Positions 5,657 through 11,478 of a stretch of 11,478 bases of DNA are shown piece by piece; position 1 is the first letter of the stretch, and each line of letters opens with the position of its first letter. A program made the translations under genes and the position numbers. The notes beneath the pieces were generated by a model. The model had not been told where the DNA came from and ran no database searches. It was given only the letters and a program-made list of their open reading frames with translations. Source of the DNA: Clostridia bacterium (GTDB taxonomy: Bacteria > Bacillota > Clostridia > Oscillospirales > CAG-272); contig JAGCYR010000138.1 of assembly GCA_017960705.1 (NCBI GenBank), positions 1-11,478 on the forward strand. Reading direction: 5' to 3'.

Positions 5657-6504
5657 TCGACAAGTTCGAAAAACTGTCGCTTTATCTTCAGTTCTCCTTC
5701 GTACAGTACGCGCTGATCGTCGGGGTGCTGATCGCTATCTGCTCGTCGCTTCTCGGCGTGACGCTTGTCTTAAAACGCTTTTCATTTATCGGCGACGGGC
5801 TCTCCCACGTTGCGTTCGGCGCGATGGCGATCGCGGCGGTCGTGGGGCTGACAAACGATATGCCCCTGATCCTTGCCGTCACGACGGCGTCGGCGATCCT
5901 GCTGCTCCGCACGGGACAGAACACGAAGATCAAGGGCGACGCCGCCGTCGCGATGATTTCCGTCGGCGCACTCGCGATCGGGTATCTTCTGATGAACGTT
6001 TTTTCCAAATCCAGCAACGTGTCGGGAGACGTCTGCTCGACCCTGTTCGGCTCGGTCTCGATCCTGACTCTGACCGTGACCGAAGTGTGGTTGAGCGTTA
6101 TCCTGTCCGCCGTCGTGTTTATCGTTTTCATTCTGTTCTACAACAAGATCTTCTCGGTTACGTTCGACGAGAATTTCGCGAAGGCGACCGGCGTTAAGAC
6201 GGGGCTCTACAATCTCCTGATCGCGGTCGTGATCGCCGTCATCATCGTTCTGGCGATGAATCTGGTCGGTTCGCTTCTGATCTCGGCGCTCGTGATCTTC
6301 CCCGCGTTGTCCGCGATGCGCGTTTTCAAAAGTTTCCGCGCCGTGACCGTCTGCTCCGCCGTTTTCTCAGTGTTCGCCGCGGGGCTGGGGATCCTGATCG
6401 CGATCATGTTCGGTACGCCGGTCGGTTCGACCATCGTCGGGACCGATATCGTCGGCTTTTTGATCTTCTTCCTGATCGGTACCTTCACGAAGAGCAAAGC
6501 GTAA
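5653..6504 (+). CDS. znuB: Metal ABC transporter permease (ZnuB-like)
   Basis: A 283-residue integral membrane protein of the ABC-3 permease family, forming the channel for zinc (or manganese) import with the ZnuC-like ATPase. About eight to nine hydrophobic segments are visible (for example 18-40, 52-66, 70-86, 97-116, 143-163, 186-204, 206-222, 231-252, 259-277). The conserved family segments GDGLSHVAFG (47-56), VGSLLISALVIFPALSA (205-221) and the late TPVGSTIV (255-262) are present. It begins with the ATGA overlap on znuC and is preceded by GGCGGTGAG, the same sequence that precedes the small membrane protein gene. It is the last gene of the operon and is followed by a strong terminator. 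Confidence 0.94.
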   Translation: MIDKFEKLSLYLQFSFVQYALIVGVLIAICSSLLGVTLVLKRFSFIGDGLSHVAFGAMAIAAVVGLTNDMPLILAVTTASAILLLRTGQNTKIKGDAAVAMISVGALAIGYLLMNVFSKSSNVSGDVCSTLFGSVSILTLTVTEVWLSVILSAVVFIVFILFYNKIFSVTFDENFAKATGVKTGLYNLLIAVVIAVIIVLAMNLVGSLLISALVIFPALSAMRVFKSFRAVTVCSAVFSVFAAGLGILIAIMFGTPVGSTIVGTDIVGFLIFFLIGTFTKSKA

Positions 6505-6515
6505 CAATCCATCCT

Positions 6516-6555
6516 CAACAAAAACAGCCGTCCGAACGGACGGCTGTTTTTGTTG
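6516..6555. terminator. Strong bidirectional terminator
   Basis: A perfect 19-bp inverted repeat (6516-6534 with 6537-6555) is built on the GC stem CAGCCGTCCG / CGGACGGCTG. A5 and T5 tracts continue the pairing on either side, so it reads as an intrinsic terminator in both directions. It separates the convergent znuB gene (ends 6504) and the sugar kinase gene (ends 6562). Confidence 0.95.
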
Positions 6556-6561
6556 TATGGG

Positions 6562-7599
6562 TCAGCGGACCATTTCGTTCTTCGGTCCTTTGGCGAGGTG
6601 GGTCGTGATGATGCGGGTGACGTCGTGGATATCGCAGACCGTCATATCGCCCGGGATGGTGTTCTTGATCGCCGCCATCGCGTCGCCGAACTGCGCGGCG
6701 TGCTCGATATCGTGGTATTTGAGGATCCCGTACAGGGCGCCCGCGACGTAGGCGTCTCCGCTGCCCAGCCGATCGACTACCTCGATCTCGCGATAGGGTT
6801 CCTCGGCGAAGTGTTGATCCTCAGAGACGTCGTAGACAAGACTGCCGAAATCGTGGCGGGTCGGCGAGATCACTGTGCGTTGCGTGCTGGCGATCATCTT
6901 CAGTTCGGGGTACTCTTTTGCAAGTTCGCGGTGGATCTCCCTGAGTTCGCCTTTTCTGCCGAGCATACGGCGCAGGGTCTCTTCGGAGATAAAGAGCAGA
7001 TTGACGTACGGAAGGATCCCGAGGATGGTCTCTCTTGCCTCTTCTTCGCTCCAGAGCGCCGCGCGGTAGTTGACGTCGAAAGAAATCAGCGTACCGTTCT
7101 CATGGAAGCGGCGGATCATCTCGATCACCTGACGACGGAGCGATTCGCCGAGCGCGAGGGTGATCCCGCTCAAATGGAATACTTTGCAGGAGGTGAAGAT
7201 CCGGGGATCGAGTTCGTCGAGCGAAAAGCGGACGAAGGAAGAATCGGTGCGGTCGTACGCGACGACGGAAACGCGCGGATACGCGCCTCTTTCGTAATAG
7301 TAGATGCCGAGGCGTTTCTCAGGGGACGAATCGTAGGTCACGAAATCGTCGCTCGTACCCGTATAGCGGATCTTGTTCTTGATGAACTTCCCGATCTCGT
7401 TGTCGGGCAGCCGCGTGACGATCCCCGTGCGCAGCCCGAGCTGCGAGATGCCCGAAACCACGTTGAGTTCCGAGCCGCCCGCGCATTTCTCAAACGATTC
7501 GCTCTGCGAGATCCGATCTTTTCCCTCAGGGGAAAGACGGAGCATAACTTCCCCGATCCCAAGAACGTCGAATTCCCGTTGCGGGAGATTCTCGAGCAT
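6562..7599 (-). CDS. kdgK: PfkB-family carbohydrate kinase, probably 2-dehydro-3-deoxygluconokinase
   Basis: A 345-residue ribokinase-type enzyme that phosphorylates a sugar or sugar acid with ATP. The N-terminal segment GIGEVMLRLSP (14-24), GGSELNVVSGISQLG (41-55) and VTRLPDNEIG (61-70) match the pattern I know from 2-keto-3-deoxygluconate kinases of Bacillota. The second PfkB signature is DRLGSGDAYVAGAL (276-289), with GSGD at 279-282 in place of the commoner GAGD and D282 as the catalytic base. The ending GDMT is also KdgK-like. Such an enzyme would feed pectin- or glucuronate-derived ketodeoxygluconate towards glycolysis; fructokinase or another substrate remains possible. ATG 7599 is preferred because AGGAGG lies six bases before it on the minus strand. 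The longer frame to 7671 would overlap leuS. It follows leuS by 19 bases, so it is probably co-transcribed. Confidence 0.85.
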   Translation of the reverse strand: MLENLPQREFDVLGIGEVMLRLSPEGKDRISQSESFEKCAGGSELNVVSGISQLGLRTGIVTRLPDNEIGKFIKNKIRYTGTSDDFVTYDSSPEKRLGIYYYERGAYPRVSVVAYDRTDSSFVRFSLDELDPRIFTSCKVFHLSGITLALGESLRRQVIEMIRRFHENGTLISFDVNYRAALWSEEEARETILGILPYVNLLFISEETLRRMLGRKGELREIHRELAKEYPELKMIASTQRTVISPTRHDFGSLVYDVSEDQHFAEEPYREIEVVDRLGSGDAYVAGALYGILKYHDIEHAAQFGDAMAAIKNTIPGDMTVCDIHDVTRIITTHLAKGPKNEMVR

Positions 7600-7618
7600 A
7601 GCGGTCCTCCTTTTTGTA

Positions 7619-10021
7619 TCAGCGGACGACGATATTGACGATCTTTCCGGGTACGACGATCTCTTTGACAACGGTTTTCCCTTCGAGCGCGGCGGCGATC
7701 TTTTCGTCGGACTTGGCTTTGGCGAGGATCTCGTCCTTACCGGCGCCCGCCGTGAGGGTCACGACGGCGCGAACCTTACCGTTGATCTGGATCGGGAACT
7801 CGATCTCGTCGTCGGCGGTCTTTCCCTCGTCGTAGACGGGCCACGGCGCAAGAGAAACCAGACCTTTTCCGCCGCAGAACGCCCAGACTTCCTCCGCAAG
7901 GTGCGGAGCGAAGGGCGCGAGGATCGCCGAGAAGGTTGCAAGTTCGTCAAAGGTCAGCGCGCCGGCGTCGTAGATCTCGTTGATGAAGGACATCATCGCC
8001 GCGATGGCGGTATTGAACTTCATCGCCTCGATATCCTCGGAGACCTTCTTGACGGTCTTGTGGAGGGACTTTTCAAGCGCAGGGGTGGTCCCTTTGCCTT
8101 TGGCGAGATCGGTCAGCCCCGCGAACCGCTCGAGGAACCGCTTGCACCCCTTGATGGACTGCGGGTTCCATGGCGCGGATTTCTCAAAGTCGCCGATGAA
8201 CATTTCAAACAGACGCATCGTGTCGGCGCCGTATTCCTTCACGATATCGTCGGGGTTGACGACGTTTCCGCGGGATTTGGACATCTTCTCGCCGTTCTCG
8301 CCGAGGATCATACCGTGCGAGGTGCGCTTTTTGTAGGGCTCCTTCTCCTTCAGAACGTCGATATCAAAGAGGAACTTCGCCCAGAAACGGGAGTACAGCA
8401 GATGGAGCGTGGTATGTTCCATACCGCCGTTGTACCAGTCGACCGGCATCCAGTACTCGAGCGCCTCTTTGGATGCGAGCGCCTTATCGTTGTGCGGATC
8501 GCAGTAGCGGAGGAAGTACCAGGACGAGCCCGCCCACTGCGGCATAGTGTCGGTCTCGCGCTTGCCTGGACCGCCGCACTTCGGGCATTTGCAGTTGACC
8601 CAGTCGGTCATCAGGGCGAGCGGAGATTCCCCGGTCTCGGTCGGCTCGTAGGAATCGACCTCGGGGAGCGTCAGGGGCAATTCGGACTCCGGAACGGCGA
8701 CCCATCCGCACTTCTCGCAGTTGATCAGCGGGATGGGCTCACCCCAGTATCTCTGGCGGGAGAACACCCAGTCGCGGAGCTTGAAGTTGATCTTCTTCAC
8801 GCCGATCCCGCGATCGGTCAGGTATTCGATGATCTTCTTTTTCGCTTCGGCAACCTCGAGACCGTCGAGGAATCCGGAGTTGACCATCTTCCCCGTCTCG
8901 ACGTCGGTAAACGCCGCCTGCGTCACGTCGCCTCCCGCGACGACCTCCACGATGGGAAGATCGAACTTCTTGGCGAACTCCCAGTCGCGGTCGTCGTGCG
9001 CCGGGACCGCCATGATCGCGCCGGTGCCGTAGCCCGAGAGGACGTAGTCGGAGATGAAGATCGGGATCTCGCGCCCGTTCACGGGGTTGATCGCGCGAAC
9101 GCCGTCGAGCTTGACGCCGGTCTTCTCTTTTGCGAGTTCGGTCCGCTCGAAGTCGGACTTGCGCGTCGCAGCTTCTCTGTAAGATACCGCCTCGTCGTAA
9201 TTCTTCAGTTTATCTTTCCAGAGGTCGATATACTCGTGCTCGGGCGCGATGACCATATAGGTCGCGCCGAAGAGCGTGTCGGGACGGGTGGTATAGATTT
9301 TCAGGGGATCGCCCGCCGTGGTCTCGAATACGACCTCCGCGCCGGTCGAACGCCCGATCCAGTTGATCTGCTGGGTCTTGACCTTCTCGATGAAATTGAC
9401 GTCCTCGAGATCGTCGATCAGACGGTCGGCGTACGCCGTGATCTTCAGCATCCACTGCTCCTTGACCTTGTGGATGACGGGAGCGCCGCAGCGTTCGCAG
9501 ACACCGTTCACCACTTCCTCGTTCGCAAGCACGACCTTGCAGGAGGTGCAGAAGTTGACCGACATCTTTTTCTTGTAGGCGAGACCCTTCTCGAACAGTT
9601 TAAGGAAGATCCACTGCGTCCATTTGTAGTAGCTCGGATCGGTGGTGTTGATCTCACGGTTCCAGTCGAACGACAGACCGAGAGATTTGAGCTGCGCCTT
9701 GAAACGCGCGACGTTCCGTTCGGTCACGATGCGCGGATGGATATGGTTCTTGATCGCGAAGTTCTCGGTCGGCAGTCCGAAGGCGTCCCATCCCATTGGG
9801 AACAGGACGTTATAGCCCTGCATCCGTCTTTTTCTCGAAACGATATCGAGCGCCGTATAGGAACGCGGGTGACCGACGTGCAGACCGTTGCCCGAAGGAT
9901 ACGGGAACTCCACCAGGGTATAGTATTTCGGTTTGGTGTAGTCGTTGGTGGCGGCGAAGGCGTTTACTTCGTCCCACTTTTTCTGCCATTTTGCTTCGAT
10001 GGTTTGAAAGTCGTGTTTCAT
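7619..10021 (-). CDS. leuS: Leucyl-tRNA synthetase
   Basis: An 800-residue class Ia aminoacyl-tRNA synthetase that charges tRNA-Leu, the usual bacterial length. The catalytic signatures are HVGH (48-51, the HIGH motif) and KMSKS (579-583). The editing (CP1) domain carries the TTRPDT threonine-rich motif (244-249) and the HDDRD segment (342-346), so hydrolysis of mischarged tRNA should be intact. Cys pairs fit zinc-binding inserts (C158/C161 with C175/C178, and C435/C438 with C479/C482). A C-terminal anticodon-binding region and the small LeuRS C-terminal domain (about 740-800) follow. The start is ATG 10021 with AAGGAAA upstream on its strand. It lies 32 bases after rsfS and 19 before the sugar kinase. 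I saw no T-box leader or promoter in the short gap in front of it, so it depends on the upstream operon. Confidence 0.98.
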   Translation of the reverse strand: MKHDFQTIEAKWQKKWDEVNAFAATNDYTKPKYYTLVEFPYPSGNGLHVGHPRSYTALDIVSRKRRMQGYNVLFPMGWDAFGLPTENFAIKNHIHPRIVTERNVARFKAQLKSLGLSFDWNREINTTDPSYYKWTQWIFLKLFEKGLAYKKKMSVNFCTSCKVVLANEEVVNGVCERCGAPVIHKVKEQWMLKITAYADRLIDDLEDVNFIEKVKTQQINWIGRSTGAEVVFETTAGDPLKIYTTRPDTLFGATYMVIAPEHEYIDLWKDKLKNYDEAVSYREAATRKSDFERTELAKEKTGVKLDGVRAINPVNGREIPIFISDYVLSGYGTGAIMAVPAHDDRDWEFAKKFDLPIVEVVAGGDVTQAAFTDVETGKMVNSGFLDGLEVAEAKKKIIEYLTDRGIGVKKINFKLRDWVFSRQRYWGEPIPLINCEKCGWVAVPESELPLTLPEVDSYEPTETGESPLALMTDWVNCKCPKCGGPGKRETDTMPQWAGSSWYFLRYCDPHNDKALASKEALEYWMPVDWYNGGMEHTTLHLLYSRFWAKFLFDIDVLKEKEPYKKRTSHGMILGENGEKMSKSRGNVVNPDDIVKEYGADTMRLFEMFIGDFEKSAPWNPQSIKGCKRFLERFAGLTDLAKGKGTTPALEKSLHKTVKKVSEDIEAMKFNTAIAAMMSFINEIYDAGALTFDELATFSAILAPFAPHLAEEVWAFCGGKGLVSLAPWPVYDEGKTADDEIEFPIQINGKVRAVVTLTAGAGKDEILAKAKSDEKIAAALEGKTVVKEIVVPGKIVNIVVR

Positions 10022-10053
10022 TCTCTGTATTTCCTTTTCAAGATTTGCGTTAA

Positions 10054-10473
10054 TTATTGATCGTCCGGAGTCAGAAGGTCGGACACGTCGACCTCGGCGT
10101 CGGGGGAAGCGAGCCGTTCGAGACGGTAGTACTCCCGCGATTCACGGTCGAAAATATGGACGATCACTGACCCGAAGTCGCAGAGGATCCAGGCGCCGCC
10201 GTCACGCCCTTCGACGTGGGCGCACGGGATTTCGCGACGACCCATTTCGTAGACCAGATCGTCCGAGAGCGCCTTGATCTGGGTCGAGGAACGTCCGGTC
10301 ACGATCACGTAATAGTCGGCGATCACCGTCACGTCGGAGACGGAAAGGAGCTTCAGCTGCGCCGCTTTCTTGTTGAGCAGGATCTTTGCCGCTTCTCTAG
10401 CGAGAACAAGCGGCTCGGCGTCCTTCATGGACGGAACGGGCGGGTTTTCAAACAGTTCGGAACGGTCGGTCAT
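10054..10473 (-). CDS. rsfS: Ribosome silencing factor RsfS
   Basis: A 139-residue protein of the RsfS/Iojap (DUF143) family. Members bind ribosomal protein uL14 on the large subunit and block subunit joining when growth slows. The family core is unmistakable: ADYYVIVTGRSSTQIKALSD (52-71), a Gly/Trp segment EGRDGGAWILCDFG (88-101), then VIVHIF and REYYRLERL. An N-terminal extension of about 18 residues precedes the core helix. ATG 10473 is supported by AAGGAG with 7 bases of spacing on the minus strand. It follows yqeK by 11 bases and precedes leuS by 32, the order seen in many Bacillota genomes. Confidence 0.96.
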   Translation of the reverse strand: MTDRSELFENPPVPSMKDAEPLVLAREAAKILLNKKAAQLKLLSVSDVTVIADYYVIVTGRSSTQIKALSDDLVYEMGRREIPCAHVEGRDGGAWILCDFGSVIVHIFDRESREYYRLERLASPDAEVDVSDLLTPDDQ

Positions 10474-10484
10474 TCGGTTTCTCC

Positions 10485-11120
10485 TTATAATCGTTCGGTA
10501 TGATTCGGGTAATGTTTTCGCAGTGCGGCGGCGGCGCGTTCGGTCGTCGGATCGGGGTCGATCCCTTTGTCTTTCAAATACTGCAGCGTGAATTCCAGTA
10601 CCGCAAGGATCGAAAGGTCGAGATGACGGATTCTTTCGGTCGGGTCATCAGGCATTCCGGAATAAAACTTCACGCGCGCCGCCCTGCAGTATTGCCAAGG
10701 GCGGTTGGGCTCGATGAAATCGGCGAAGAACAGCAGTTTGTCGAAGGTCGACATCTTCTCCGAACCCGTCGTATGCTTGTAAATCGAAGAGATAATTTCG
10801 GGCAGAGCGTACTTTTGATAGACTTTCGGGATCAGGTACGCCGCGGCGTGTCCGTGCAGGATCGCGGGCGATTTGACGGCGGAATCGAGCTCGGGATCAC
10901 AGTTTTCCCTGCAGATAGCGATCTGTTCTTCGATCGGCATTTCTTTCGCCAGATCGTGCAGAAGCGCCGCCGCGCGCAGTTCCGTGATCTTCCCGGGGAG
11001 ATAGATCCGACCGAGCCGCGTGATCTCTTCTTCAACGCCCTTCGTATGAATGAACCGTTTTTCGGAAAGAAGCGCCGCGACCTCGTCCGAGAGTTCCCGC
11101 AGGACTTGTTCGTTAAACAT
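10485..11120 (-). CDS. yqeK: YqeK-type HD hydrolase, probable symmetrical Ap4A hydrolase
   Basis: A 211-residue HD-superfamily protein. YqeK proteins of Bacillota hydrolyse diadenosine tetraphosphate to two ADP, removing an alarmone made by aminoacyl-tRNA synthetases. Visible metal ligands are H25 (FIHTKGV), the HD pair in ALLHDLAKEM (about 52-61), ILHGHAA (about 86-92), IYKHTTG (about 112-118) and FFADFIEPNR (about 131-140), all in the family order. The start ATG overlaps the last eight bases of nadD (11113-11120), indicating translational coupling; only a weak purine-rich ribosome site is seen. The neighbours nadD and rsfS are the standard ones. The length is close to the usual 190-210 residues. 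Confidence 0.95.
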   Translation of the reverse strand: MFNEQVLRELSDEVAALLSEKRFIHTKGVEEEITRLGRIYLPGKITELRAAALLHDLAKEMPIEEQIAICRENCDPELDSAVKSPAILHGHAAAYLIPKVYQKYALPEIISSIYKHTTGSEKMSTFDKLLFFADFIEPNRPWQYCRAARVKFYSGMPDDPTERIRHLDLSILAVLEFTLQYLKDKGIDPDPTTERAAAALRKHYPNHTERL

Positions 11121-11478
11121 CGTACAGTTTCTCTTTTTCGATATACTTCAATACGTCGTCGTCCAACCGGTCTGAAACGCTCTCGCCCGCTGCGATCTTC
11201 TCGCGCAGAAACGTGGAGGAGACGTCGTAGATCCGGTTCTTCAGGAATACGATATTCCCCTTGTAAACCGAGAGCAGTTCTTCCCTCTTTTTCGCGATCG
11301 CTTCGGCGGTTACGGGATCAAAGGAACGGGAGGCGACGACCACTGTCGCAAGGCGGAGGATCTCGTCGGGACGGCGCCAAGTATCGAGCGTCAGGAACAT
11401 ATCCGTCCCCATCATAAGATAGAGTTCGCGGTCGGGAGCGGACAGAGCGGTCAGCGTTTCGTAGGTGAAGCTCGTGCC
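11113..11478 (-). CDS. nadD: Nicotinate-nucleotide adenylyltransferase, C-terminal part (cut by window edge)
   Basis: The last 121 residues of NadD, which adenylates nicotinate mononucleotide in NAD synthesis. The frame runs open to the right edge: it begins GTSFTYETL, continues through LYLMMGTDMFLTLDTW (the substrate-binding region) and contains the nucleotidyltransferase signature DVSSTFLREKI (the ISSTxIR motif). About 80 N-terminal residues, including the HxGH-type motif, would lie beyond the window. An internal ATG at 11415 is not the start, because conserved sequence continues upstream of it. The gene overlaps yqeK by eight bases and is the first visible gene of the nadD-yqeK-rsfS-leuS operon. 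Its promoter must lie outside. Confidence 0.95.
   Translation of the reverse strand, partial: GTSFTYETLTALSAPDRELYLMMGTDMFLTLDTWRRPDEILRLATVVVASRSFDPVTAEAIAKKREELLSVYKGNIVFLKNRIYDVSSTFLREKIAAGESVSDRLDDDVLKYIEKEKLYDV

Noticed and set aside
6550..7638. A 362-codon open frame on the + strand opposite the sugar kinase
   Set aside because: Antisense shadow: low-complexity, charged composition, no ribosome binding site, and it spans the terminator and the start of the kinase gene.
7600..7671. N-terminal extension of the sugar kinase
   Set aside because: It overlaps the end of leuS, encodes a Ser/Arg-rich stretch unlike the family, and the AGGAGG site points to ATG 7599.
7373..10060. An 895-codon open frame on the + strand opposite leuS and the kinase gene
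   Set aside because: It is a shadow produced by the GC-rich third-position bias of leuS, whose motifs are unambiguous. The translation shows no recognisable domain and runs across two real genes.

Overview
The window looks like chromosomal DNA of a moderately GC-rich member of the Bacillota, most likely an uncultured clostridial lineage. The evidence is near-consensus sigma-A-type promoters, strong AGGAGG-type ribosome binding sites, lipobox lipoproteins, and a nadD-yqeK-rsfS-leuS cluster typical of this phylum. I cannot name a genus from sequence alone. There are no tRNA, rRNA, CRISPR, phage or insertion-sequence signatures.

Layout. (1) Positions 1-222 hold a non-coding leader with two related inverted repeats and a clear promoter, followed by a RimJ/RimL-type GNAT acetyltransferase (223-723, +). 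(2) A bidirectional terminator separates it from a convergent membrane HD-GYP c-di-GMP phosphodiesterase-like protein (770-2089, -). (3) From a divergent promoter region (2090-2267) runs a probable zinc-responsive operon on the + strand. It holds a Fur/Zur-family regulator, a 98-residue two-helix membrane protein with a His/Cys-rich outer loop, a ZnuA/AdcA-type metal-binding lipoprotein, a second lipoprotein of unknown function that looks like two OB-like beta domains, and the ZnuC-type ATPase and ZnuB-type permease. The last two overlap by ATGA. A bidirectional terminator closes the operon. (4) The right half is a minus-strand housekeeping operon entering from beyond the right edge: nadD (partial), yqeK, rsfS, leuS, and a PfkB-family sugar kinase resembling 2-dehydro-3-deoxygluconokinase.

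How it fits together. The zinc cluster reads as a complete uptake system: sensor/repressor, binding lipoprotein, permease and ATPase. It also carries two accessory genes without an established role, the Cys/His membrane protein and the OB-like lipoprotein. A perfect 9-5-9 inverted repeat lies across the predicted transcription start of the regulator gene and is the best candidate operator. An unusual branched terminator-like RNA lies between the small membrane protein and the binding lipoprotein, where it could set or control read-through. This cluster is the most interesting part of the window. The right-hand operon is ordinary, apart from the carbon-metabolism kinase attached behind leuS.
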